Made by a program: the position numbers and the translations under genes. A stretch of DNA of 64,000 nt from Chryseolinea sp. (GTDB lineage Bacteria; Bacteroidota; Bacteroidia; Cytophagales; Cyclobacteriaceae), in the NCBI GenBank assembly GCA_025923195.1, contig JAICGJ010000003.1, positions 37,501 to 101,500 on the forward strand. The letters are read 5' to 3'. Shown here piece by piece: positions 17,365-25,444 of the stretch. Numbering within the stretch: position 1 is the stretch's first letter; each line of letters opens with the position of its first letter. The notes beneath the pieces are model-generated. The model was given only the letters and a program-made list of their open reading frames with translations. It was not told where the DNA came from and did no database searches.

Positions 17365-19911
17365 ATGAACTTAAGACATTCTGCCTTTTATCACAGTGGA
17401 CTGGCACGAGAAGTAAAAAGTAGCCAGGCCTTTGACCAGGAAGCAGTGCTCCTTGATCTGAAACATTTTTTACCTGCTCAGGGACCTCTAAAAGATTTTA
17501 TTCATCACAATACGCTGCACGCATTTCAACACTTAAAATTTTTTGATGCCTTGAGCCGTGCTTCAAAATTATTTGGCTACAAGGTGTCGCTTTCTTTATA
17601 TGAATACCGTAGACTGTATGTATCGCGGAACATCGACGAAGATATTCTCACCTGGATTATTGTCCAGCGGAAAGGCTCCCAGGAGGTAAATCGGTGGAAG
17701 GAAAAACTGATCAGCGAAAAATATCATCAAACAAGACTACCGAGGATTGGTCAGCTGCGTTCCAATTGGAAGAGACACTATCAGATCGACCTTGATTCGC
17801 TGGTGCACCCCACGCTATTCCGAGTTATTTGTAGCTACCTGGATCAGGGGATTGCTATGTGGAAATTTCCGAGTCACCCGGAAGGCTTTCTGGCATCCCT
17901 GCGCGAGCTTGAACGCAATAGTTTTACAAGCTTTTTCAGGAATAAGAGAGCGCGTAAGATTTTAATGGAGGGTTCGCACGACATAGCCAGTCTGCTGAAA
18001 ATTCTAATCGGAGATAAGTCCCAATACAAGCAATATCTTTTCGATCAGCAATTTGCCCATCAAGGCTGGTCAGGAATGGTGGCATACATCGAAGATCATC
18101 CTCAAAGCCTCCTGGATACTAAAAAAGTATCTTTGCATGACTTTGTGTTTTTTGAACTACTCCTAGAAATTGATGCGCTTGATTCTACGTTCGGCAATAT
18201 TTGGGCGCCTCTGTCATTAAAAGTCAGGAAGAAACCAGTTGACCTTTTCGCGGAAGAAGAAATAAAAAGTGAATTGGATGAAGTCCTTTCGATGTGGCAG
18301 GAGGCCTTCGAATGGACGCACTACGATCAGGCGCTTTCCGGAATTCTAAACCAGAAACGAAATCAGCAGCAATCCGCTCTCAAAAGCTTTCAAGCAATAT
18401 TCTGTATCGATGACCGGTCATTTTCATTCCGACACTATCTTGAAAAGTTTGACAGTCAATGTGAAACGTACGGCACGCCTGGATTCTTTAATGTCGAGTT
18501 CTTTTTTCAACCGGGTAGCGGAAAATTTTATACTAAACTATGCCCGGCTCCGGTAACTCCGAAATATCTTATCAAGGAAACAGCCTCTAATGAAAAGAAG
18601 GAGAAAGATGTACACTTTACGAAGCATTCTCACACATTATTCAGGGGTTGGTTTATTACGCAGACGCTGGGATTCATCTCGGCCCTCCGGCTGGCCCTAA
18701 ACATTTTCCGACCTAAAGCCAGCGCTGCTACTGCTTCCTCATTTGCCCACATGAACAAGGTATCAGAACTAACAATAGAGAACGGGGACGCCAGTCAGAC
18801 AGAAAATGGGCTGCAGATCGGGTTTACGGTCCAAGAAATGGCTATGCGTGTAGAGGATCTGTTAAGAGGCATCGGGCTAGTGAAAGACTTTGCCTCACTT
18901 GTCTATATTATCGGTCACGGCGCAAGCAGCGTAAACAATCCGCACTACGCTGCCTACGATTGTGGCGCCTGTGCGGGACGGCCTGGTTCGGTCAACGCCC
19001 GTGTGATTTGCTTTATGGCGAATCACCCAGGGGTAAGGACAATACTTCGCTCAAATGGGCTGAATATCCCTGACGCAGTCCGCTTTGTCGGAGGCTTGCA
19101 AGATACGACGCGAGACGAGATCGAATTCTTTGATGTGAACAAGTTGGACGAAGGAATGCTTGAACTGCATCGAAAAAATACCAGCGTTTTTGCAAAAGCC
19201 TTGGACGCAAATTCAAAAGAAAGATCGCGCCGGTTTGAATCCGTCAATACGCGTATGCCTGCCGCAAAGATCCATGAAAAAATCCGCACGAGATCCGTTT
19301 CATTATTCGAGCCCAGGCCTGAACTCAATCATGCAACTAACAGCTTGTGCATTGTTGGTCGAAGAAGTCTGACCAAAAATTTATTTCTCGACCGGCGCGC
19401 ATTTCTCAACTCGTACGACTACAGCCTTGACCTCAATGGCAAAGTACTTTTCAATGTTTTAAAACCGCTTGGTCCCGTTTGCGGCGGAATAAATCTCGAA
19501 TACTTTTTCTCCAGGGTCGATAACCAGAAGTTGGGAGCTGGTACCAAACTTCCGCACAATGTAATGGGTCTCTTCGGGGTAGCAAACGGAATTGAAGGTG
19601 ATTTGAGACCAGGGCTTCCAAGCCAAATGATCGAAGTACATGATCCTGTGAGGCTGATGCTGCTGGTGGAGCATTTTCCTCACGTAGTATTGGAAACGAT
19701 CCAACGATCCGATGAAGTGTATGAATGGTATATTAATGAATGGATCCACTTGGTTGTTTTCGATCCATTGACAGAAAAGTTGTATTTATTTCGCGATGGC
19801 ACCTTTACCGACTATCATCCAATCCAAAGAGCGGGTGTGACAAGCGATGTGACAAGCCTAATTGAATCCACTCGAGAAAATATTTCGGCTCATATAATCA
19901 CCACGCCATGA
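17365..19911 (+). CDS. dabA: DabA-type inorganic carbon transporter subunit (DUF2309)
   Basis: A protein of 848 residues from ATG 17365; the frame also opens at TTG 17353. It belongs to DUF2309/DabA, the beta-carbonic-anhydrase-like subunit that, with DabB, hydrates CO2 vectorially and concentrates bicarbonate in the cytoplasm. Zinc-site motifs are present: CIDDRS (Cys and Asp, about residue 347) and GHGASS ... YDCGAC (His about 518, Cys about 533). The early FIHHNTLHAF motif is also typical. All four expected ligands are retained, so activity is likely. The dabB start overlaps its stop (ATGA), indicating translational coupling. Confidence 0.9.
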   Translation: MNLRHSAFYHSGLAREVKSSQAFDQEAVLLDLKHFLPAQGPLKDFIHHNTLHAFQHLKFFDALSRASKLFGYKVSLSLYEYRRLYVSRNIDEDILTWIIVQRKGSQEVNRWKEKLISEKYHQTRLPRIGQLRSNWKRHYQIDLDSLVHPTLFRVICSYLDQGIAMWKFPSHPEGFLASLRELERNSFTSFFRNKRARKILMEGSHDIASLLKILIGDKSQYKQYLFDQQFAHQGWSGMVAYIEDHPQSLLDTKKVSLHDFVFFELLLEIDALDSTFGNIWAPLSLKVRKKPVDLFAEEEIKSELDEVLSMWQEAFEWTHYDQALSGILNQKRNQQQSALKSFQAIFCIDDRSFSFRHYLEKFDSQCETYGTPGFFNVEFFFQPGSGKFYTKLCPAPVTPKYLIKETASNEKKEKDVHFTKHSHTLFRGWFITQTLGFISALRLALNIFRPKASAATASSFAHMNKVSELTIENGDASQTENGLQIGFTVQEMAMRVEDLLRGIGLVKDFASLVYIIGHGASSVNNPHYAAYDCGACAGRPGSVNARVICFMANHPGVRTILRSNGLNIPDAVRFVGGLQDTTRDEIEFFDVNKLDEGMLELHRKNTSVFAKALDANSKERSRRFESVNTRMPAAKIHEKIRTRSVSLFEPRPELNHATNSLCIVGRRSLTKNLFLDRRAFLNSYDYSLDLNGKVLFNVLKPLGPVCGGINLEYFFSRVDNQKLGAGTKLPHNVMGLFGVANGIEGDLRPGLPSQMIEVHDPVRLMLLVEHFPHVVLETIQRSDEVYEWYINEWIHLVVFDPLTEKLYLFRDGTFTDYHPIQRAGVTSDVTSLIESTRENISAHIITTP

Positions 19912-21776
19912 CATTTTTTTTAGAACTTTTTATCCTTATTCCCGTGGCGGGATTTATTCTGAGCTTATTGATACCAGGCAAAAAGGAGAATAGTATCTCG
20001 TGGGTAGTTTACTTTACCGTGGGGATACATCTCTGTATGTTTTTGGTCTTCACAGGATTCTGGTTTTGGCAAGATCGCCCAATTCTCAACCTCAAAGATA
20101 TTGTCCTCTTTAAGACAGAAGGCTATGAGTTTTTTATTGATTTCTACTTTGACAAGATCTCAGCGGTGTATCTGTTAGTGGGTTCCTTTCTTACTTTCCT
20201 CGTAGGGATTTACAGCCGAAGTTATTTGCACAGAGAAAACGGATACAAACGCTTTTTTAATACCATCCTTTTCTTTTACGTAGGGTATAATATTGTAATT
20301 TTTTCCGGAAATCTTGAGACGCTTTTTATGGGCTGGGAGATCCTGGGGATCTCTTCGTTCCTGCTTATAGCTTTTTACAGGGATCGCTATCTTCCAGTGA
20401 AAAACGCCGTCAAAGTATTTTCTATTTACCGTATCGGCGATGTGGGCATCCTACTCGCGATGTGGATGAGTCATCATCTATGGCATGAAAACATCACATT
20501 CCTCAAGCTCAGCAACTATGAATTAGTGAGCTCGCAATTACAATCTCACAGTGTAATCGGCGTATTTATTTCGCTGATGATTCTCATTTCAGCTGTTGCC
20601 AAGTCCGCGCAATTTCCATTTTCATTTTGGCTGCCAAGAGCTATGGAAGGGCCTACGCCTTCCAGCGCGATTTTTTATGGAGCACTTTCGGTTCACGTCG
20701 GCATATATATTCTGCTGAGAACATTTCCATTCTGGGAACACCAGTTGTCAGTCAGAATATTGATTGGCTTAATAGGGCTGATTTCAAGCATTATTGCTAC
20801 CGGCATCGCACGCGTCCAATCCTCGATAAAAAGTCAGATCGCCTATGCTTCTATTGCCCAGATTGGAATCATCTTTATTGAGGTCGCAGCGGGGTTCCAA
20901 AACCTCGCGTTGTGGCACTTTGCTGGGAACGCATTCTTGCGAACTTATCAACTCCTGGTTTCTCCTTCCGTTGTAACTTACCTCATCCGTGAACAGTTTT
21001 ACAATTTCACCCCCCGGAAGCAAACCATCGAAGATTCGCTCCCCAAAAAGATTGAATACACGTTCTATATGCTTTGTCTGAAGGAATGGGGTCTTGACTC
21101 ACTCATGTATCGATACCTATGGAATCCACTCAAATGGGCCGGAAGGAAACTGAATGTACTTTCCCTCAACGGCGTGATCTACTTCTTTATCCCCGCTTAC
21201 CTTGCAGGACTATTTTGTGTTTATAACAAATCCCTGATATCTCAACAAATACAGACTTATTTACCAATGCTCTTTTCCATCATCGGTCTGGTTATGGTAA
21301 TAAAATCCTTTGTTGAAAGGAAGCAGTCTATGTTGAGTTGGGTGCTAATCATTATGAGCCATTTTTGGATAGCTTTGGCTGTTGCGTATAATGAACAATT
21401 TAAATTTGATGAAATTCACTTATATCTAAGCGGAATTGCTGTCTCAGGGGTCATAGGGATATTTTGCTTGCGACGACTAAAGTTTCATGAAAATGAGAGC
21501 GGCCTGGAAAAGTTTCAGGGGCATTCTTATCGGCATCCAAAGATTGCGCTCGTTTTTCTGATTGCTTGCTTGGGTGTTTCCGGGTTTCCAATTTCACCAA
21601 CCTTCATAGGAGAAGATTTAATTTTCACTCATATCCATCCGGACCAGGCGCTGCTGGCCTTTGTGATCTCGATAAGTTTTATTGTTGATGGTCTTTCTTT
21701 GATAAGAATCTATGCAAGAATCTTTCTCGGACCTCATGCTAAATCTATCTATGAGATGGCATATAAGTCATCATGA
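19908..21776 (+). CDS. dabB: DabB-like proton-conducting membrane subunit
   Basis: A 622-residue NuoL/MrpA-type membrane protein with about 15 hydrophobic helices. Antiporter-family signatures are GWEILGISSFLLI (the helix-5 Glu), AKSAQFPFSFWLP (the helix-7 Lys) and a SSIKSQIAYAS segment in helix 8. In the later half-channel the usual HAFFKAL-type motif reads GNAFLRTYQLL, so an Arg stands where NuoL has Lys. It is longer than typical DabB by a C-terminal set of helices. It overlaps dabA by 4 bp and should couple ion movement to CO2 hydration by DabA. Confidence 0.87.
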   Translation: MTFFLELFILIPVAGFILSLLIPGKKENSISWVVYFTVGIHLCMFLVFTGFWFWQDRPILNLKDIVLFKTEGYEFFIDFYFDKISAVYLLVGSFLTFLVGIYSRSYLHRENGYKRFFNTILFFYVGYNIVIFSGNLETLFMGWEILGISSFLLIAFYRDRYLPVKNAVKVFSIYRIGDVGILLAMWMSHHLWHENITFLKLSNYELVSSQLQSHSVIGVFISLMILISAVAKSAQFPFSFWLPRAMEGPTPSSAIFYGALSVHVGIYILLRTFPFWEHQLSVRILIGLIGLISSIIATGIARVQSSIKSQIAYASIAQIGIIFIEVAAGFQNLALWHFAGNAFLRTYQLLVSPSVVTYLIREQFYNFTPRKQTIEDSLPKKIEYTFYMLCLKEWGLDSLMYRYLWNPLKWAGRKLNVLSLNGVIYFFIPAYLAGLFCVYNKSLISQQIQTYLPMLFSIIGLVMVIKSFVERKQSMLSWVLIIMSHFWIALAVAYNEQFKFDEIHLYLSGIAVSGVIGIFCLRRLKFHENESGLEKFQGHSYRHPKIALVFLIACLGVSGFPISPTFIGEDLIFTHIHPDQALLAFVISISFIVDGLSLIRIYARIFLGPHAKSIYEMAYKSS

Positions 21777-21899
21777 GGAAGTTATTACTTGTGCATAACT
21801 CAGTGGAAAAGTTGTGGAGTACTTTTTTGAAAAATATTTGCTATACGATAATCAGCAAAGTACCTTCATATCACTAAGTCGTTTTTTAAGGACTTGATC

Positions 21900-22155
21900 A
21901 GACAGGACCAGTAAACAAAATTTTATTTCTTACGGGAAGTAGAAACAAAGAAGCTGGGGCTGGATGGTTGTGCCAACGAGTAAGAGATCCTTCGGGTGAT
22001 CCCAGACGGTGGTACGAAACTGAGAATGGCTGTCGCAAGACGGTCGGACGAGGTTTTAATCCTTGAAAGGCCCTAAGGGTTGAACATTGGTTTCGGCTAA
22101 TGTCCAATTAAGACGGGAAACTCTCAAGCAATTGACGGGTTTCCCGTTTTTTTTT
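21900..22155 (+). ncRNA. Candidate structured non-coding RNA with terminator
   Basis: No ORF explains this stretch, but it is unusually rich in clean hairpins. One is GGCTGTC-GCAA-GACGGTC (22028-22045), a 7-bp stem with a GNRA tetraloop. Another is ACATT...AATGT (22084-22103), and a GATCC...GGTGATC hairpin with a TTCG-type loop lies near 21990. It ends in a strong intrinsic terminator on the plus strand. I compared it by eye with RNase P RNA, tmRNA, SRP RNA and common riboswitch signatures and found none. The 5' end is a guess. Neighbouring genes converge on it, so it is not an obvious leader. Confidence 0.6.
22113..22155 (+). terminator. Strong intrinsic terminator of the candidate ncRNA
   Basis: ACGGGAAAC (22113-22121) pairs perfectly with GTTTCCCGT (22139-22147) and is followed by an uninterrupted T run to 22155. 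Orientation fixes the transcript on the plus strand. Confidence 0.85.
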
Positions 22156-22186
22156 GTATCCTGCCAAACACAAGTGAATTATCACT

Positions 22187-22957
22187 TCAAGCCCAGAAAT
22201 CAATCAACGTTATCACAAAGTTGTATGTAAAGTGCGCGGCAATTCCATACCATAATGTATTATACTTCATTCGCATAAACGCGAAAATCAATCCTAGCGG
22301 CACAAGCCAGAGCATACTGATCACCGCGAGGTGAATTATCCCGAATATGAAACCTGTTATATAAATCGCACTTCCCGCTGACGTAACTTTTGACAGGTTG
22401 GAGAATAAGAATCCACGAAAAGTGACTTCTTCGAATAATGCCGGTTGAACACAAATAAACAAAACTGCCCACAAAAACGGTGTGGACGTATCTTCAAATA
22501 GGTAGGTGCTGTAGAAAACATCATCCTGTATTGAAAACTGAATAATGTTTGCCAATCCTGTAACCATTATCCCGGCTATCGCTGCACAGACTATTGTTAA
22601 GCTCATCAGACCCAGCCGCAATCCGTTTAAAGAAAACAGATGCCTCAGCTCTTTAAAGTAGAATGCCCAGAAAGCAATCACAAAAATTACATCAATACCT
22701 GATATAATCGCCAGACCTTTAAAGCCTGGTGGAAAAATATCCGTCAGCTTGTAAGCAGCAAGCAATACAAGGGTTACAAAATAATAGACTAACGTAGGGG
22801 CTAGTGTTTGTATAACATCGCTTTGTACCGGCGGGCTTTCTGGATTGGAAAGTACTTCTTTTCCACAATGCCCACAAAAACGATCACCCGCCACAACGGT
22901 TCCATTACATGACTGACACTGTACTCCCGAGACTTCAATTGAATTATCCGTTGTCAA
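22187..22957 (-). CDS. Zinc-ribbon CPBP-family intramembrane protease
   Basis: A 256-residue membrane protein. An N-terminal zinc ribbon (CQSCNG ... CGHCG, about residues 14-34) is followed by about seven membrane helices. The CPBP/Abi catalytic motif EEVTFRG (EExxxR, about residue 177) and a later FGIIHL (His) identify the family, which cleaves or processes proteins within the membrane. The frame overlaps the end of the upstream gene by 14 bp, and its only plausible start is TTG 22957, because an in-frame stop lies just upstream. Translational coupling with that gene is likely. Confidence 0.82.
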   Translation of the reverse strand: MTTDNSIEVSGVQCQSCNGTVVAGDRFCGHCGKEVLSNPESPPVQSDVIQTLAPTLVYYFVTLVLLAAYKLTDIFPPGFKGLAIISGIDVIFVIAFWAFYFKELRHLFSLNGLRLGLMSLTIVCAAIAGIMVTGLANIIQFSIQDDVFYSTYLFEDTSTPFLWAVLFICVQPALFEEVTFRGFLFSNLSKVTSAGSAIYITGFIFGIIHLAVISMLWLVPLGLIFAFMRMKYNTLWYGIAAHFTYNFVITLIDFWA

Positions 22958-23507
22958 CAGGCACTGCTTTTAGTTTCTCAAGTTCTTTCAGATATCCCTG
23001 TCCCTCCTGTGCCGAACGAATGCCCTTAATAAAGGCGGCAATTACAAATATTTTGATAATGAGTCCGCTAAAGATGGATACTGGATCTACAAAGGCGTTC
23101 ACTACCTGCACGGTGAGATAAACCATAAAAGCTGTCAGTATTGCACCAAACGGATTTTTTGTACTCCACGCTGCGAAGATCAGGAACAAAATGCACAAAC
23201 ACAGATTAACAACCAAGGTGGGGACATCATCATTTACTAAACCTGCAATTCCGCCAAAGACGAAGAAGATACCGGCCAAAATATATATCGCAGTTTTGGC
23301 TCCCTTTATTTTATCATTGGCATCACCTAACAATCGCTTTCGGCTGCTTACCAGGAGCCTGAAGCTTCTCTGTTCATCGTCTGTGCCTCCTATAGGGAAA
23401 CTACATTGGGAACAAAACTTTCTATTCCCGGGGTTTTGAGTGGTACAATTTTCACAACTAACGTCGGGCGACAAAGCGCCAGATTCAGGTAAGAATTCCA
23501 TAAACAT
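22944..23507 (-). CDS. Zinc-ribbon membrane protein, hypothetical
   Basis: A 187-residue protein with an N-terminal zinc ribbon (CENCTT ... CSQCS, about 19-36), a charged linker and three to four hydrophobic helices in the C-terminal two thirds. The same ribbon-plus-membrane design is found in the downstream CPBP protease, with which it overlaps by 14 bp. The two proteins probably work together in the inner membrane. No specific family function is recognised. A second in-frame ATG at 23501 is an alternative start. Confidence 0.72.
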   Translation of the reverse strand: MFMEFLPESGALSPDVSCENCTTQNPGNRKFCSQCSFPIGGTDDEQRSFRLLVSSRKRLLGDANDKIKGAKTAIYILAGIFFVFGGIAGLVNDDVPTLVVNLCLCILFLIFAAWSTKNPFGAILTAFMVYLTVQVVNAFVDPVSIFSGLIIKIFVIAAFIKGIRSAQEGQGYLKELEKLKAVPVDNG

Positions 23508-23584
23508 CAGTTCCTTTTGTTAGAAAAAAGAAAGAATATCATGAATTACGGAAATGACCTTCTGGTAACCAATGAGGCATGCTG

Positions 23585-24859
23585 TCAAGAGGCATTAATC
23601 TGTTCCACAGTCTGCTTTCCGCTGGCTAAAGCAGCCTCAACAGTTCCCATCTCTGCACCTTCGTATAACGCCTCTCCAGCAAAGTAAATCGTGTCGTCAG
23701 CAGGTTTTGAAACAACTTGAATAGCTTGGGACGTCTTCAAGGTGGCGTATGCATAAGCACCAAGCGAGTATGGGTCGACATTCCAATTTATGACCTTCAT
23801 CGCTTTAGTGGTATTTCTGATTTGTTCATCCGAGGTTCCAAACAAGTAACCCAGCGACTGGAACGCGAGGCGTGACAAGGCGGATGTATCCTGGTCGATC
23901 TGCGATAATGATGGCCCTGCCAGCCAGCCTGTCAGCAATGGAGCAGGGTTGGGGTTTTGAGTCCACCATGTTGGTACTCGCGCGTCAGAAAACAGAAAAT
24001 TCAATCCAGGCATTTGGCGAAATTGACTGCCTTCGCGCCGTTCCCAAATGGGATCATTAAACTCAACAAGAAACTTAATTACGCCACCAACTTCCATATC
24101 CCAAAAAGCCTCGCGATGCCTCGCCAACGGGGGATCAAATTCAATAATACCCTTTTTTAAAACTGAAACCGGAGCGGTAACCAAGAGCTTACGCGCTTCA
24201 ATCGTTTCTTTGTTGTCTGTGAGAACTTGTACGTGGTCTCTTTTCCAAACCACCTTTCTTGCAGCGGTCGACAGCTTTAGTTTTCCTTCATGCTTCTGTA
24301 TTTCAGAATATAGGTAGTCCATCAGCCCGGAATACCCGCCAACTGGGCGATAGCCTTTGATATCTTCACTAGCCCATTCATCTCTCAACGCGAACGCGCT
24401 GGCTTTGTCAATATCTGCTGCATCATACCCTTCAACAAATTTCTTAACAGAATCTGTTAACACGCGGTATTTAGGTTCACCGAAATGCAATTGTAGAAAC
24501 TTGCCAATAGTCATGTCGTGGTCAAGCTTTTGAAGTTGCCTTATCAATTCATCCCATTCATCGTCGAAAAGATCTCCTTCAGACAACGTGTTGTCTACCA
24601 TGTTCCATACCCTGCCTTCTCCCCCAAAATATGAAATATTTGCCTCCTTCATCAAACCTTTTGTGAGAGGCAAATCACCATGCATAAATTCAGCGCCCGC
24701 CTCCACTGGCACAGAAAAATTCTCTCCACGAATTGTATAAATCCTCCCGCCAATACGATCGCGGGCCTCAAGAACCGTGACTGACTTCCTCTGGCTTGCG
24801 AGAGCTCTTGCTGCATACAGCCCAGCTGCGCCGGCTCCGATTATGACAATGTCGACCAT
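23585..24859 (-). CDS. Flavin-containing amine oxidase
   Basis: A 424-residue FAD enzyme of the monoamine oxidase family. The dinucleotide-binding motif VIIGAGAAGLYAA begins at residue 4, followed by VLEARDRIGGRI and the substrate-side EAGAEFMHG. The C-terminal FAD motif is YFAGEALYEGAEMGTVEAALASG. Such enzymes oxidise primary or polyamines to aldehydes with release of hydrogen peroxide. No signal peptide is seen, so it is cytoplasmic. The frame continues upstream to 24943 across the end of arfB, but ATG 24859, 16 bp after the arfB stop, places the FAD motif at the normal position. Confidence 0.88.
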   Translation of the reverse strand: MVDIVIIGAGAAGLYAARALASQRKSVTVLEARDRIGGRIYTIRGENFSVPVEAGAEFMHGDLPLTKGLMKEANISYFGGEGRVWNMVDNTLSEGDLFDDEWDELIRQLQKLDHDMTIGKFLQLHFGEPKYRVLTDSVKKFVEGYDAADIDKASAFALRDEWASEDIKGYRPVGGYSGLMDYLYSEIQKHEGKLKLSTAARKVVWKRDHVQVLTDNKETIEARKLLVTAPVSVLKKGIIEFDPPLARHREAFWDMEVGGVIKFLVEFNDPIWERREGSQFRQMPGLNFLFSDARVPTWWTQNPNPAPLLTGWLAGPSLSQIDQDTSALSRLAFQSLGYLFGTSDEQIRNTTKAMKVINWNVDPYSLGAYAYATLKTSQAIQVVSKPADDTIYFAGEALYEGAEMGTVEAALASGKQTVEQINAS

Positions 24860-24875
24860 AGGACAGAAAACTTTT

Positions 24876-25289
24876 TTATTCCGGTTTTTGGCGCCACATT
24901 TTCTTTTCGGAATGCAGCTTCTTGCTCCGAATTCGTTTCTCAACTGCGGTTTTTGAAGGGGAGGATCTTTTCCGAACCTTCTTCTTGACCAAGGCTTTCT
25001 TCAGAAGGATTTCCAATTTGTTTAAAACGGCCTCTTTGTTCTCCAGCTGAGACCTCCTGTCTTGTGATGACAGGTGGAGTACACCCCCTTTTGTAAGTTG
25101 CGACGCCAACGCCCTCAGGATCGTTGTTTTTTCCTCTTCGCTTAGAATCTGAGAACGGGCAACGTCAAATTTGAGAGTGATCTTTGAATTTACCTTGTTA
25201 ACATTCTGGCCGCCCGGCCCCCCGCTTCGGGAGGCTGTAAAATCCAGTTCGCTATATAATAAAGATGCAGTGATCGATCGCGAATTCAT
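24876..25289 (-). CDS. arfB: Alternative ribosome-rescue peptidyl-tRNA hydrolase ArfB
   Basis: A 137-residue GGQ-domain protein. SGGPGGQNVNKVNSK (about residues 22-36) carries the catalytic GGQ that hydrolyses peptidyl-tRNA. The C-terminal tail is short, basic and Lys/Arg-rich (KKKVRKRSSPSK), as required for insertion into the empty mRNA channel of stalled ribosomes. There is no codon-recognition domain, which separates it from RF1/RF2. It precedes the amine oxidase on the same strand and is divergent from the AsmA-like gene. Confidence 0.92.
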   Translation of the reverse strand: MNSRSITASLLYSELDFTASRSGGPGGQNVNKVNSKITLKFDVARSQILSEEEKTTILRALASQLTKGGVLHLSSQDRRSQLENKEAVLNKLEILLKKALVKKKVRKRSSPSKTAVEKRIRSKKLHSEKKMWRQKPE

Positions 25290-25444
25290 GTGGCAGCGTG
25301 GTCATATTGTTGCAAGATACTTGACTCTTGATCTCACACAAAACCCAATTTCGAGGGAATTGTTATGCACAAAAGTTACATTGTTTGAGAGGAGATAGAT
25401 TATTAAGCTGCTAAAATTGGGTAACTTCCATTTCAACACGCGGT

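Noticed and set aside
21898..22107. Minus-strand 69-codon frame across the candidate RNA
   Set aside because: The terminator and hairpins point to a plus-strand RNA; the frame has the biased look of a shadow of structured RNA.
24860..24943. N-terminal extension of the amine oxidase into arfB
   Set aside because: The extra 28 residues are arfB sequence in another frame; the FAD motif begins right after ATG 24859.
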